Positions 27,601 to 35,054 of a stretch of 64,000 nt of DNA are shown here, piece by piece. Location: NCBI RefSeq assembly GCF_022869785.1, contig NZ_CP094997.1, positions 3,720,001-3,784,000 of the forward strand. The letters run 5' to 3'. Each line of letters starts with the position of its first letter. Position 1 is the first letter of the stretch. Under the pieces are notes generated by a model. The model had not been told where the DNA came from. It saw nothing but the letters and a program-made list of their open reading frames with translations, and did not search any database. The position numbers and the translations under genes were made by a program. The stretch comes from Dyadobacter chenwenxiniae. GTDB lineage: Bacteria > Bacteroidota > Bacteroidia > Cytophagales > Spirosomataceae.

Positions 27601-28206
27601 GAAGGAGAAAACCAGCACAGCCGCATTGTCGGGAGCACTGAGCGAAAAGTTGCCGTCCATATCCGTGACAGCACCTGTATTGCTGCCTTTTACCAAAATG
27701 CTAACCCCCGGCAAACCGTCGTTTTTTTCATCGGTTACTTTTCCTTTGACACGCACATCAACCGGCCGCTGAACGGTTTCGACAACAGGAGCCACCTCGT
27801 TTCCGATCACCGCACCCAATATCACCGGTTTTACCAGCGATTGTTGCTGCGGCTTTTCGGTCTGGTCCTTTTTCCTGATCAAATAGGCTTTCCTGCCGGT
27901 TTTGATAAATTCCAGGCCAGTTGGGGTCAGCAAGCTTTTCAGTTCAGCCTCCACATTTTCACTGTTATCGGAGGAACCTGCGGAAACAGTGATCCCCCTC
28001 ACACTCGATTGCTCGAACAGGATACTGACATGGTGCTTTTTGCCAAGGTCCATCAGCACATCTTTGAGCTTGTAGGTCCGCTCCGATCTTGGGTTATCCT
28101 GGTGGAATAAAGGCGGGCGCGCCAGTGCAATGTCCTGTGAAAAACCGAGCCGGGAGGCAAGTAAGCCTGTGCCGATCAGACATGTTCGTAAAATTGGGAT
28201 CTTCAT
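24622..28206 (-). CDS. SusC/RagA TonB-linked transporter with STN domain
   Basis: 1194 residues, long for the family because it carries an N-terminal STN (secretin/TonB short N-terminal) domain at about 45-115 (YKLKDVLMDLGKKHHVSILF). A CarboxypepD_reg-like domain (about 150-235) and the plug (GDITGSIGSLSAKNIREVQV, then SLEVLKDASAAAIYGSRGSN, the SusC hallmark) follow. The barrel ends in LNVTF. An STN domain allows signalling to a FecR anti-sigma factor, and the fecR gene directly upstream overlaps by 4 bases (ATGA). It imports an oligomer captured by the downstream SusD. Confidence 0.96.
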   Translation of the reverse strand: MKIPILRTCLIGTGLLASRLGFSQDIALARPPLFHQDNPRSERTYKLKDVLMDLGKKHHVSILFEQSSVRGITVSAGSSDNSENVEAELKSLLTPTGLEFIKTGRKAYLIRKKDQTEKPQQQSLVKPVILGAVIGNEVAPVVETVQRPVDVRVKGKVTDEKNDGLPGVSILVKGSNTGAVTDMDGNFSLSAPDNAAVLVFSFIGYVSKEMPVGNQTTLNVRLDASVSSLSEVMVVGYGTQRKGDITGSIGSLSAKNIREVQVTNFENAIQGQIAGVQVQEPSGEPGAATTVRVRGLGSVSAGNEPLYVIDGFPVTKNMDPGIQGDITRRTTAFALPPSNPLGTINSNDIESLEVLKDASAAAIYGSRGSNGVILITTKKGKRGSKPVVGFDAYFGIQSVAKRVELMNSAELGPYVKDSKNNAYLQDVPGADINDNNATRYTKTTNGSYFIPDDYENPTGTDTDWQDVIFKTAPVQSYNASVSGGTETMNYFFSGGYFNQKGIIDRSGFERYSFRANMEVNPLKKLKIGFGLSPSFTNTDRSPAGAPYFADPPGIVYSALVTSPTVTPYLPNGTINQIDNQSHLLTQDGRGANMTAASNPLAIIKYVTDDLKQFRTFGNAFIEYELIDGLKYKLYTGIDINSYNRSFYMARAFLNRNATVGDPYAQSNASLNSNWLVENTLAYEKTFGKEHHISAVVGYSAQKDRLDANQVYAQNHPDDLSPSISGGQVTSGGDNVQEWSLVSALARVNYSFRDKYLLTATVRSDRSSRFGAGNKTGTFPSFSAGWRLSEEAFLKSLTVVSDLKLRGSWGKTGNFLIPNYAAIGLLSPYNYTFNNVIVNGIAPSTISNDKLTWEKTTQVDFGIDLGLFRDRLFISADWYKKTTSDLLLNVQVPSSVGFTTALQNIGEVENKGIELTINSRNIVGAFTWSTDFNFSANQNEVLQLGPTGDPILSTGGAGIRHITQIGAPIGSYYGYVVDGIYQSQAEIDAAPKDAIAPAARPGDLRFKDVNGDGRVNASDRTVIGNYMPDFMYGITNRFSFKGLDLSVFFQGVQGSKILNLTRRHLGNGEAGTNSYKDWTERWISPENPGNGTIPRADRLTDLHGGNNRPSSYQVEDGSYFRLRSITLGYTFPKTMLGKVQSLRAYVSGTNLFTSTKYIGFNPEVNNQSGLSGVQGEDYGAYPLSRNFTFGLNVTF

Positions 28207-29210
28207 AAATCTGGGTTTTTGGGTGAACGCAATTCTATTTCCTCGTCATGACGGATTATGTCCATCTCAAACATGGCCGACAGTATTTGCAGTAGCGCAT
28301 CGGGGTCTTTGGCCTGATAAATCCCTCCTATTTTTCGCGCGGCGAGCTCGCGGTCCGCGATTTTGATATGTGCTGCAAAACGCTCGTTGATCTGCTCCAC
28401 CACTTCTGTGAGCGTGACGTCTTCAAAATAGAAGGTCTGCTCCTTCCACGCGGTGATTGCCAGCGGCTCGTCGGGGGTGATCACCTGAAAACTGCCTTTC
28501 GCGTCGGCCGTGAAATAATTGCCCGGGCTCAGGTAAACCTCCTGTCCTTTGGGGAGATTGAGCTTCACCTTTCCTTTCTCCAGAAAGACCCGCTTGCCAC
28601 GCGCCCTTGAAAAGGCATTGAACTCCGTTCCCAGGACTTCGATCCGGTAACCGTAGCCCATCAGCACCTGGAAACGCAGGTTATCTTTCTGATGGGTGAC
28701 TTTAAACTCGGCTTCTCCTTCCAGCCATACCTGCCGAACTTCTTTTCCAAATCCAAAACGCGGAACCTTCAGTACGGAGTTGGAATTGAGGGTTACCTCG
28801 GTGCTGTCGCAAAGAAAGAAGCTGGTAAAATGCCCTGTTGGCGACTCGAAGGTTTTGTACATCAGATCGTCCCGAAACAAGCTGGCGAGTCCAAATATCA
28901 GCGAAGCAGCGGTAAGCAGCGCAATCCACGATCTATGGAACACGGGCAATCTTTTATTTCCCAAAAACATCTCCTCCGAGCGTTTTTCAGGAAGCGCGCC
29001 CCCTGCGAGGAAACGGTCGTATTCCTGCTGTGCTTTTTCAGGATCGACCAGCACCTGCGGACGACCACGTTCCCATTCGTCGAGGCAGCGGTAATAAGTC
29101 TCCTCATTTGCGCTGTCTTCAAGCCATTGTTCGATCAGCTTTCGCTGCATGAACGTAGTTTGGCCTTCGAAGAAATTGAACAGGAGTTGTTTGGTTATCA
29201 ATTCGTTCAT
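28203..29210 (-). CDS. FecR-family anti-sigma factor
   Basis: 335 residues. An N-terminal cytoplasmic helical part (about 1-85; QLLFNFFEGQTTFMQRKLIE) is followed by one membrane helix (SWIALLTAASLIFGLASLF, about 93-111). The periplasmic FecR domain has TSFFLCDSTEVTLNSNS, VWLEGEAEFKVTH and VLGTEFNAFS, and the C-terminal secretin-like part (ITAWKEQTFYFEDVTLTEVV, EQINERF) would meet the STN domain of SusC. Together with the ECF sigma factor gene upstream it forms a trans-envelope switch that turns on the SusCD operon when substrate binds. It overlaps susC by 4 bases. Confidence 0.94.
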   Translation of the reverse strand: MNELITKQLLFNFFEGQTTFMQRKLIEQWLEDSANEETYYRCLDEWERGRPQVLVDPEKAQQEYDRFLAGGALPEKRSEEMFLGNKRLPVFHRSWIALLTAASLIFGLASLFRDDLMYKTFESPTGHFTSFFLCDSTEVTLNSNSVLKVPRFGFGKEVRQVWLEGEAEFKVTHQKDNLRFQVLMGYGYRIEVLGTEFNAFSRARGKRVFLEKGKVKLNLPKGQEVYLSPGNYFTADAKGSFQVITPDEPLAITAWKEQTFYFEDVTLTEVVEQINERFAAHIKIADRELAARKIGGIYQAKDPDALLQILSAMFEMDIIRHDEEIELRSPKNPDL

Positions 29211-29261
29211 TGAAGCTAATATTGACCTTGATATCAGTATGTGGTAATTACAAATGGCTAT

Positions 29262-29921
29262 TTAGAATAGTATCGGGAGCAAAAGGGTCAGGAACCAACT
29301 CTCTTTCAGCCCGGTACGGAGTTTTAGCAATGCGCGGCTTACGAGGCCTTCCACGGCTTTCGGGCTGATCTGCAGTTCCTTTGCGATCTCGTCGTACTTT
29401 TTTCCCTCAACCCTTTTCATGATGTAAGCGCGGCGGCATTGGGGCGGCAGGTCCTGGATTATACTTTCCACTTTAAGGTATAGCTCGGTGTACTGCATTG
29501 CTTCGTCCGGACTCACGGTTTGGGCGACCGGCGAAAAATCCATGGATTCGAGCGGGTCGGTGGGATCGAGCTGCCACCTGATATAGTTATACGTCCGGTG
29601 CCGCACGGCTTTGTAGAGATACGCCCGGTAAGAGCTTTCTACCTGCTCAAAAATCCGGTTTTGCCAGAATGTTTCGAACAGTTCTGAAACAATATCTTCC
29701 GCAATTTCCCGGGAATGTACAAATCGGACAGCATGGTTGCAGAGTGTCACATAGTATCGGCGAAAAAGAAGGGAACACCCATCTTTCGGACTGACTGCGA
29801 AGGCCTCGCGCAGCAAACGTTCGTCGTCGGCGTGAATGGGGGTTTTATTGGCGAAGGAAAAAGGGGACCGGTTTCCGCGTGAAGCCTGATCTTCTGAATT
29901 TCCTGGTAATGGTGTCGTCAT
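29262..29921 (-). CDS. ECF RNA polymerase sigma-70 factor (Bacteroidota SusCD-linked)
   Basis: 219 residues. Sigma region 2 is seen in LLFRRYYVTLCNHAVRFVHS, then REIAEDIVSELFETFWQN, and sigma region 4 in LPPQCRRAYIMKRVEGKKYD, then EIAKELQISPKAVEGLVSRA. The C-terminus is hydrophobic (WFLTLLLPILF), common in these sigma factors. The first 35 residues are extra and poorly structured; a later start is possible but no better ATG is near. It is probably held by the FecR protein encoded 51 bases downstream and drives the SusCD/PIG-L operon. Confidence 0.94.
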   Translation of the reverse strand: MTTPLPGNSEDQASRGNRSPFSFANKTPIHADDERLLREAFAVSPKDGCSLLFRRYYVTLCNHAVRFVHSREIAEDIVSELFETFWQNRIFEQVESSYRAYLYKAVRHRTYNYIRWQLDPTDPLESMDFSPVAQTVSPDEAMQYTELYLKVESIIQDLPPQCRRAYIMKRVEGKKYDEIAKELQISPKAVEGLVSRALLKLRTGLKESWFLTLLLPILF

Positions 29922-30448
29922 ACTCGGAATTGTTTGCTTGCCTTCTTAACAACCAGACAAGTTTTTCATTCCTTTCCCTCGCTTAACACCTTACATTATT
30001 TGGCTAAAAGCGCATATTTGTAGAATATTATAAAACTTTATTGCTATAATTCCAAATATAACAATAACTGAAAGCTAGCGATTTAAGCATTTTACTTTGC
30101 GAGGGCAGCACCTTGTTTTCCGAATGGAATCAGCACTTTGAGCGTTAGCTACATGAAGCCCGCGCCTAGCTACTCCTATGTTTGCAGCCATATGAAACTA
30201 GTGTGATCAAGTTGAGTTCTATTAGATTGGATTTAAAAAAGTGAGAAAGAATGAGAGCACATAGCTACCCGGCAACCGGGGGTATGCTGTGAATCCTTCA
30301 TGTCAGAATTGCATAACTACAAATCTGAACAAATAGATTCTCATTATAAAAGAAAGGCCTGATATTCTCTAATTTCAAACTGTCTGTCGTTTCGGGAAAC
30401 GTACACCTGCCATTGACCCCATAAAAACGGCCAATACTTCAGACATCA
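29922..30448. other. Intergenic stretch upstream of the sigma gene
   Basis: About 530 bases with no gene I can support. The part next to the sigma gene is AT-rich (29990-30070) and probably holds its promoter. The part near 30370-30440 may be eroded sequence of the neighbouring insertion element. An imperfect palindrome is at 30258-30291. Confidence 0.45.
30258..30291. repeat. GC-rich imperfect palindrome (REP-like hairpin)
   Basis: CACATAGCTACCCGG and CCGGGGGTATGCTGTG face each other around a CAA loop, with a few bulges. It stands alone in an AT-rich intergenic stretch. No second copy is seen in the window. Confidence 0.5.
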
Positions 30449-30824
30449 TTAGCCCTCGTATCCACCAACCGCTTTTAAAAAAGCGGAAAACTCACTCGTC
30501 ATCCGCGTTCCTTCAGCTACCTGATTCCAGTCTCTATGAACAACTTTCCGCGTCTTAATATTGAGCCATTTACGACGTTTGATATGGAGAAAAACTTTGT
30601 GACCGCGTATGCGAAAATCCTGCAATGTAATGGTCGGAATCGGATCGCCAAAGCGAATAACCCTTCGAGAGTAAGTCTGCCTTTCTTGGATCATCTTCCG
30701 GATAATTCTTCTCTTCCAAATAGACATGATAACGTTCTTCTGACTTCTCTACATTCGTCAGTAAGTAATTGTCAATTATAAACTCCGGCAAGATTAACTC
30801 AATAAGCGGCAAGAAACTCTCCAA
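30449..30824 (-). pseudogene. Frameshifted ISAon1-type transposase, N-terminal ORF
   Basis: Two overlapping frames make one ancestral protein. The first reads MESFLPLIELILPEFIIDNY and on through ERYHVYLEEKNYPEDDP. After a shift near 30650 the second frame continues ITLQDFRIRGHKVFLHIKRR, then KVVHRDWNQVAEGTRMTSEF and AAF-type end SAFLKAVG. This is the N-terminal protein of ISAon1-family elements, which works together with a second catalytic ORF. The catalytic ORF is not found downstream (30100-30448), so the element is incomplete and inactive. Confidence 0.8.
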
Positions 30825-30893
30825 AACAACCTGGTTTGATTAAAAACACAAACCTAGAAAACTACAACACACTCCACAAGTTTATAACTTGAT

Positions 30894-30918
30894 CCGTATT
30901 CAAACCAACTGAACTACC
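30894..30918 (-). pseudogene. Fragment of a tRNA-Asp gene (5' D-arm part)
   Basis: On the minus strand the sequence GGTAGTTCAGTTGGTTTGAA matches the D-arm of the intact tRNA-Asp copies with one change, then diverges before the anticodon. Only the 5' third remains. The following 45-base spacer is shared with the next copy, showing a duplication with a 151-base period. Confidence 0.7.
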
Positions 30919-30956
30919 ATGAAAACGAAAAAAGCCCAGATTTCTCTGACCTTCTT

Positions 30957-31070
30957 GCGGTCTGCGGGGCCGGCCTTCCAGCGGGACTCGAACCCGCGAC
31001 CCCATGCGTGACAGCCTGCGCGGCCCGGGCCACCGTGGCACGGCATGGATTCTAACCAACTGAACTACCC
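30957..31070 (-). pseudogene. Degenerate tRNA-Asp with two GC-rich insertions
   Basis: Compared with the two intact copies next to it, this copy has a 28-base GC-rich insertion (31015-31042) just 5' of the anticodon loop and a roughly 17-base insertion (30965-30981) between the acceptor 3' strand and the T-stem. The D-arm, the anticodon GTC and the T-loop are otherwise kept. The 5' acceptor strand is replaced, so no acceptor stem can form. It should not be charged. The flanks repeat those of neighbouring copies. Confidence 0.75.
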
Positions 31071-31108
31071 TGAAAACGAAAAAAGCCCAGATTTCTCTGA
31101 GCTTCTTG

Positions 31109-31182
31109 CGGTCTGGACGGGACTCGAACCCGCGACCCCATGCGTGACAGGCATGTATTCTAACCAACTGAACTACCAAACC
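31109..31182 (-). tRNA. tRNA-Asp (anticodon GTC)
   Basis: Full cloverleaf on the minus strand. The acceptor GGTTTGG pairs with CCAGACC, D-arm GTTC...GAAT, anticodon stem CATGC/GCATG with loop CTGTCAC (anticodon GTC), T-loop TTCGAGT, discriminator G. The encoded 3' end reads CAA rather than CCA, so CCA would need to be added after trimming. Confidence 0.93.
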
Positions 31183-31208
31183 AATACTTACAAAAACTTA
31201 AATTTTTC

Positions 31209-31285
31209 TGGCGGTCTGGACGGGACTCGAACCCGCGACCCCATGCGTGACAGGCATGTATTCTAACCAACTGAACTACCAAACC
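31209..31285 (-). tRNA. tRNA-Asp (anticodon GTC), CCA encoded
   Basis: Identical in body to the neighbouring copy at 31109-31182, with the same acceptor, D, anticodon (GTC) and T-arms. The gene encodes the 3' CCA after discriminator G (31209-31212 in minus sense). Being farthest upstream on the minus strand, it is probably the first of the tRNA transcript. Confidence 0.95.
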
Positions 31286-31446
31286 AGATTAATTTCACAG
31301 CACTTTTCTGTAAAACGTGGTGCAAAACTAGTACTATTATTTTCCATTGCAATACTTCAGACACCAATTTAGTTATTTTATTTGCAAAATAATAGCGCCA
31401 AAATAATGAAGAATCTGAAAGTGAAACAGTTGTACCAATCATAAAA

Positions 31447-32547
31447 ATGACATTAATAAAAGAAGTTATCAACGCGTTGGAACAACTTGCTCCTCCGTCG
31501 TATCAAGAAAGCTATGATAATGCCGGACTGATTGTGGGCAGCGGCCGAGAGGAAATCGCGGGTGTGCTTTTAACATTGGACGTCACAGAAGACGTGGTGC
31601 AAGAAGCTATTGATCGAAATTGCAACCTAATTGTAGCGCATCATCCAATCGTTTTTAAAGGCTTGAAAAAACTCAATGGCAAAAATTACGTGGAGCGCAC
31701 CGTGCTCAAAGCCATTAAAAACGACATTGCGATTTATGCAACGCATACAAATCTGGATCACGTCACCAATGGCGTCAACTGGCAAATTGCGAGCCTGCTC
31801 GGACTGAACAACATCCGCGTTTTGGCCCCAAAAAAGCAAATCCTTTCCAAACTCACTTTCTTCTCACCCGTCGAAAACACCCAATCCATCCTGAACGCGC
31901 TTCATGAAGCAGGTGCCGGGAACATTGGTAATTATTCCAATTGCAGCTTTCGGACCGAAGGAACCGGAACATTCTTGCCCAATCAAGCCGCTAATCCGGT
32001 AATTGGTAAACACGGACAACAAGAAGAAGTGAAAGAACACCGCGCAGAATTGATTTTCCCTTCGCATTTGGAATCTATAATCCTCAATGCGCTGCGCAAG
32101 GCGCATCCTTATGAAGAAGTTGCCTATTATCTCCAATCGCTGGAAAATGAAAATCAGGAAGTGGGTGCCGGTGCATGCGGAGAATTGCCAGAACCGCTGG
32201 AAATGGAAGCATTTTTACGCTTGCTAAAAGACAAAATGCAGCTGCAAATCATTAAACATACAAAACCCGTCAAGGAATCGGTTCAACAGATCGCTGTTTG
32301 CGGTGGCGCCGGGAGCTTTCTTTTGCCTAATGCGGTGAGTGCCGGAGCGGACGTTTTCATAACCGCAGACTACAAGTATCACGAATTTTTCGATGCTGAG
32401 AATAACATTATGATATGCGATATCGGACATTACGAGAGCGAAGTGTTTACGAAAAATTTACTGCATAACTATTTATCGGGAAAATTCCCTAATTTTGCAC
32501 TCTGTTTGTCAGAAGTCAATACCAATCCGGTACGATATTTTGTTTAA
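31447..32547 (+). CDS. Nif3-like dinuclear metal-centre protein
   Basis: 366 residues, the longer form of the family with an inserted PII/CutA-like domain (about 130-240) between the two halves of the core. Metal ligands are visible: HHPIVFKG (about 66-67), ATHTNLDHVTNG (about 98-103) and, at the end, DIGHYESE. The motif YDNAGLIVG at the N-terminus is conserved. Members form toroidal hexamers, often bind zinc or iron, and are thought to act as GTP cyclohydrolase-I-type-2-like or regulatory proteins. The true reaction is uncertain. The zinc-ribbon protein gene follows, a common pairing. Confidence 0.94.
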   Translation: MTLIKEVINALEQLAPPSYQESYDNAGLIVGSGREEIAGVLLTLDVTEDVVQEAIDRNCNLIVAHHPIVFKGLKKLNGKNYVERTVLKAIKNDIAIYATHTNLDHVTNGVNWQIASLLGLNNIRVLAPKKQILSKLTFFSPVENTQSILNALHEAGAGNIGNYSNCSFRTEGTGTFLPNQAANPVIGKHGQQEEVKEHRAELIFPSHLESIILNALRKAHPYEEVAYYLQSLENENQEVGAGACGELPEPLEMEAFLRLLKDKMQLQIIKHTKPVKESVQQIAVCGGAGSFLLPNAVSAGADVFITADYKYHEFFDAENNIMICDIGHYESEVFTKNLLHNYLSGKFPNFALCLSEVNTNPVRYFV

Positions 32548-32649
32548 GAAAGTGATTTCATCAACTTATATATCTGATTTCCTGTTGTAAAATATACGAC
32601 TGACTACCTTCACTTATTACGCATTGAAACAAGTCCATAAAAGACATAC

Positions 32650-33396
32650 ATGGAAAACACAATCGCACAAAAATTAGACGCTCTCCTGAAATTGCAGGAA
32701 ATTGATTCAAGCCTTGACGAAATACTGAAAACGCGTGGTGATCTTCCTGAGGAAGTCCGGGATTTGGAGGATGAAATTATTGGCTTTGAAACACGTTTAG
32801 GCAAGTTTAAAAGTGAAATCGCCAATCTTAACACTGAGATTGACAACTTCAAAAACGCTCAGAAAGAAGGTGAGAAGCTGATCAAAAAATACAAGGATCA
32901 GCAAATGAATGTTCGTAATAACCGCGAATATGATGCTATCACCAAAGAAATTGAATTGCAGGAGCTTGATATGCAATTGGCTGATAAGAAAATCAACGAA
33001 GCCAAAGCACGTATCCGCCTGATCGAAGACGACGCCAACCGTGCCGAATCCGTTTTGAATGAAAGAAACGAAGATCTTAAAGCGAAAAAAGGCGAGCTGA
33101 ATGTAATTACCAGCGAAAGCGAAGCCGAAGAAAAGGCCCTTATTGGGGAAAGAGAGAAACATATCAAGAAAATTGAGGACCGTTTGCTAAAATCTTACCA
33201 AAAGATCCGCGACAACTCAATGAATGGTCTGGCGGTTGTTCACGTATCACGTGGAGCTTGCGGAGGCTGTTTCAGCATTGTTCCACCACAACGCCAGGCT
33301 GACATCCGTGAGCGCAAGAAGCTGATCGTTTGTGAACATTGCGGTCGTATCCTTGCAGATGTTGAAAGTGTTGAGCCTGTTCATCAGCGCAGATAA
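32650..33396 (+). CDS. C4 zinc-ribbon coiled-coil protein
   Basis: 248 residues. A long coiled coil (about 1-190, rich in E/K with heptads) leads to a zinc ribbon (GACGGCFSIVPPQRQADI ... VCEHCGRIL, two CxxC pairs, about 200-236). This is the CT398/YbgI-neighbour family (Pfam zf-RING_7). It is thought to act in nucleic-acid or ribosome-linked processes and is found next to Nif3-like genes, as here. A strong terminator follows. Confidence 0.93.
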   Translation: MENTIAQKLDALLKLQEIDSSLDEILKTRGDLPEEVRDLEDEIIGFETRLGKFKSEIANLNTEIDNFKNAQKEGEKLIKKYKDQQMNVRNNREYDAITKEIELQELDMQLADKKINEAKARIRLIEDDANRAESVLNERNEDLKAKKGELNVITSESEAEEKALIGEREKHIKKIEDRLLKSYQKIRDNSMNGLAVVHVSRGACGGCFSIVPPQRQADIRERKKLIVCEHCGRILADVESVEPVHQRR

Positions 33397-33417
33397 CATT
33401 ACATATAAAAGATTAAG

Positions 33418-33446
33418 AGGTTGTCTTACCCGGACAACCTTTTTTT
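33418..33446 (+). terminator. Intrinsic terminator after the zinc-ribbon gene
   Basis: AGGTTGTC (33418-33425) pairs with GACAACCT (33433-33440), followed by a run of T's. It ends the Nif3/zinc-ribbon unit 13 bases before the next gene begins. Confidence 0.85.
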
Positions 33447-33459
33447 ATGTGCTTGAAAA

Positions 33460-34995
33460 ATGAATTGGAAAAATAACTGGTATATTCCTGCACCTGCATT
33501 TCTCAAACGAGTTATCCTGTTTTTGCTGCTTGCGATTACTTTCTCAGTGCATGGCGATGACCTCCAGTATGATGTCATCTTTACGCCAAAGCTCCAAAAG
33601 GCTTATTTCGATATTCAAAAACTACGTCTGCCGTATGCCAGGACATTGATTGATGCGGAACGCAGCGCTGAGAAAACCAACGCGTTTATCCCATATCTGG
33701 ACAATTACGCTGATCTGCATTATTTACTGATTTCCGAAGATAAGAAGGCGTACAAGGAATTATCGCAGCTGGAAAATCCGCGCCTCCAGGCCATAGGAAA
33801 TTTACCTGATAATTCTCCTTACAAACGATTCCTGCAAGCTGAGATCCGGATGCATTGGGCCTTTGCCAAACTTAAATTTGGGAATGAAGTCAGCGGGTCG
33901 TGGGAAATCATTAAGGCTTATAAGCTGTTGGAAGAAAATAGAAAGCGGTTCCCGGACTTCTTACCAACATTAAAATCTTTAGGGCTTTTGCATGTCCTAA
34001 TCGGTTCAATCCCTGATAATTACGGGTGGGTTGCTAAAATACTTGGCCTGAAAGGTAACATTCAAAATGGGATTGATGAATTGCGAATTGTAGAAAAAGA
34101 GGTCCCTTTTTTCAGACAGGAAGCCGAATTGATTGACTTATTACTGCACGCATATACATTACAACTCTCCCCCACCCAGCAGTCCCGCCTGCGGCAATGG
34201 CCAAAACAGCAGCCGGACAACTTGCTTATCCACTTTTTTGCTACAACAGTTTTGATGAAGGAAGGGCGAAGCGACGAAGCAGCACATTACCTTGCCGAAG
34301 CGCCTTCCGGGGAATCCTACATTTCTTTTCCTTTTTTGGAATATTTAAAAGGGGAAATCAACCTGCAAAAAGGCAATTATGAGCAAGCTGCAGATCATTA
34401 TGCATTGTTTTTGAAGAAATATAATGGCTTCAATTATATCAAGGACAGTAATCTTAAACTTTTTATGTGCCATTGGCTTAATGACGAGGATCAGCAAGCG
34501 AATGTTTTCATAAAAAAAATAAAAACAACCGGCAGTGCAATCATTGAAGCGGATCAGCTTGCGGAGCGTATTGCCGCAGAATTCCTTTCCGGCAAAATAA
34601 GCCCCGCCCAAAAAATCCTTTACAAAGCCCGCTATGCTACGGATGGAGGATATCTGAAAGCCGCCTCGGCACTCATGGATGCAGTTACAGAAACATCATT
34701 CGCTTCAACAGAAGAGAAAGCGGAGTTTAATTACAGGAAGGGAAGGATCCTTCAAAAATCCGGTCAGCCCGCACGTTCGATCCCTTACTATAATCGTGCA
34801 TTGACGCTGGCCAAACTGGAAGCAGCGGGCTTCGGGGCAGCCTCTGCGTTGCAATTAGGCTATATTTCACTGGAAAAGAACGACCGGCCCGGCGCTATTG
34901 CATATTTCGAGAGAGCAATGTCCTTCAAAAAACACGAATACAAAAACAGCATTGACAACAAAGCACGCGCCGCACTCACGTCATTAGGTCAATAA
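33460..34995 (+). CDS. Tetratricopeptide-repeat protein, periplasmic or secreted
   Basis: 511 residues. An N-terminal hydrophobic segment (about 15-30; VILFLLLAITFSVHG) looks like a signal peptide. The rest is helical, with TPR-like repeats best seen in the last third (EYLKGEINLQKGNYEQAADHY ... AALQLGYISLEKNDRPGAIAYF). The KILGLKGNIQNGIDEL segment near residue 190 is conserved in a Bacteroidota family of unknown role. No enzyme motif is seen. It is followed 59 bases later by radC but is probably unrelated in function. Confidence 0.85.
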   Translation: MNWKNNWYIPAPAFLKRVILFLLLAITFSVHGDDLQYDVIFTPKLQKAYFDIQKLRLPYARTLIDAERSAEKTNAFIPYLDNYADLHYLLISEDKKAYKELSQLENPRLQAIGNLPDNSPYKRFLQAEIRMHWAFAKLKFGNEVSGSWEIIKAYKLLEENRKRFPDFLPTLKSLGLLHVLIGSIPDNYGWVAKILGLKGNIQNGIDELRIVEKEVPFFRQEAELIDLLLHAYTLQLSPTQQSRLRQWPKQQPDNLLIHFFATTVLMKEGRSDEAAHYLAEAPSGESYISFPFLEYLKGEINLQKGNYEQAADHYALFLKKYNGFNYIKDSNLKLFMCHWLNDEDQQANVFIKKIKTTGSAIIEADQLAERIAAEFLSGKISPAQKILYKARYATDGGYLKAASALMDAVTETSFASTEEKAEFNYRKGRILQKSGQPARSIPYYNRALTLAKLEAAGFGAASALQLGYISLEKNDRPGAIAYFERAMSFKKHEYKNSIDNKARAALTSLGQ

Positions 34996-35054
34996 ATTTT
35001 TGTGACCGATTTTTGAGCGCTGCGTCTAAAAGGAAAAAGCCATTATTTTCCTTT

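Noticed and set aside
30862..31179. An open frame across the tRNA-Asp cluster on the minus strand
   Set aside because: It is a translation of tRNA sequence (the VVQLVRIHAC and GRGFESRP pattern is typical of tRNA read as protein). The same holds for the plus-strand frame at 31045-31266.
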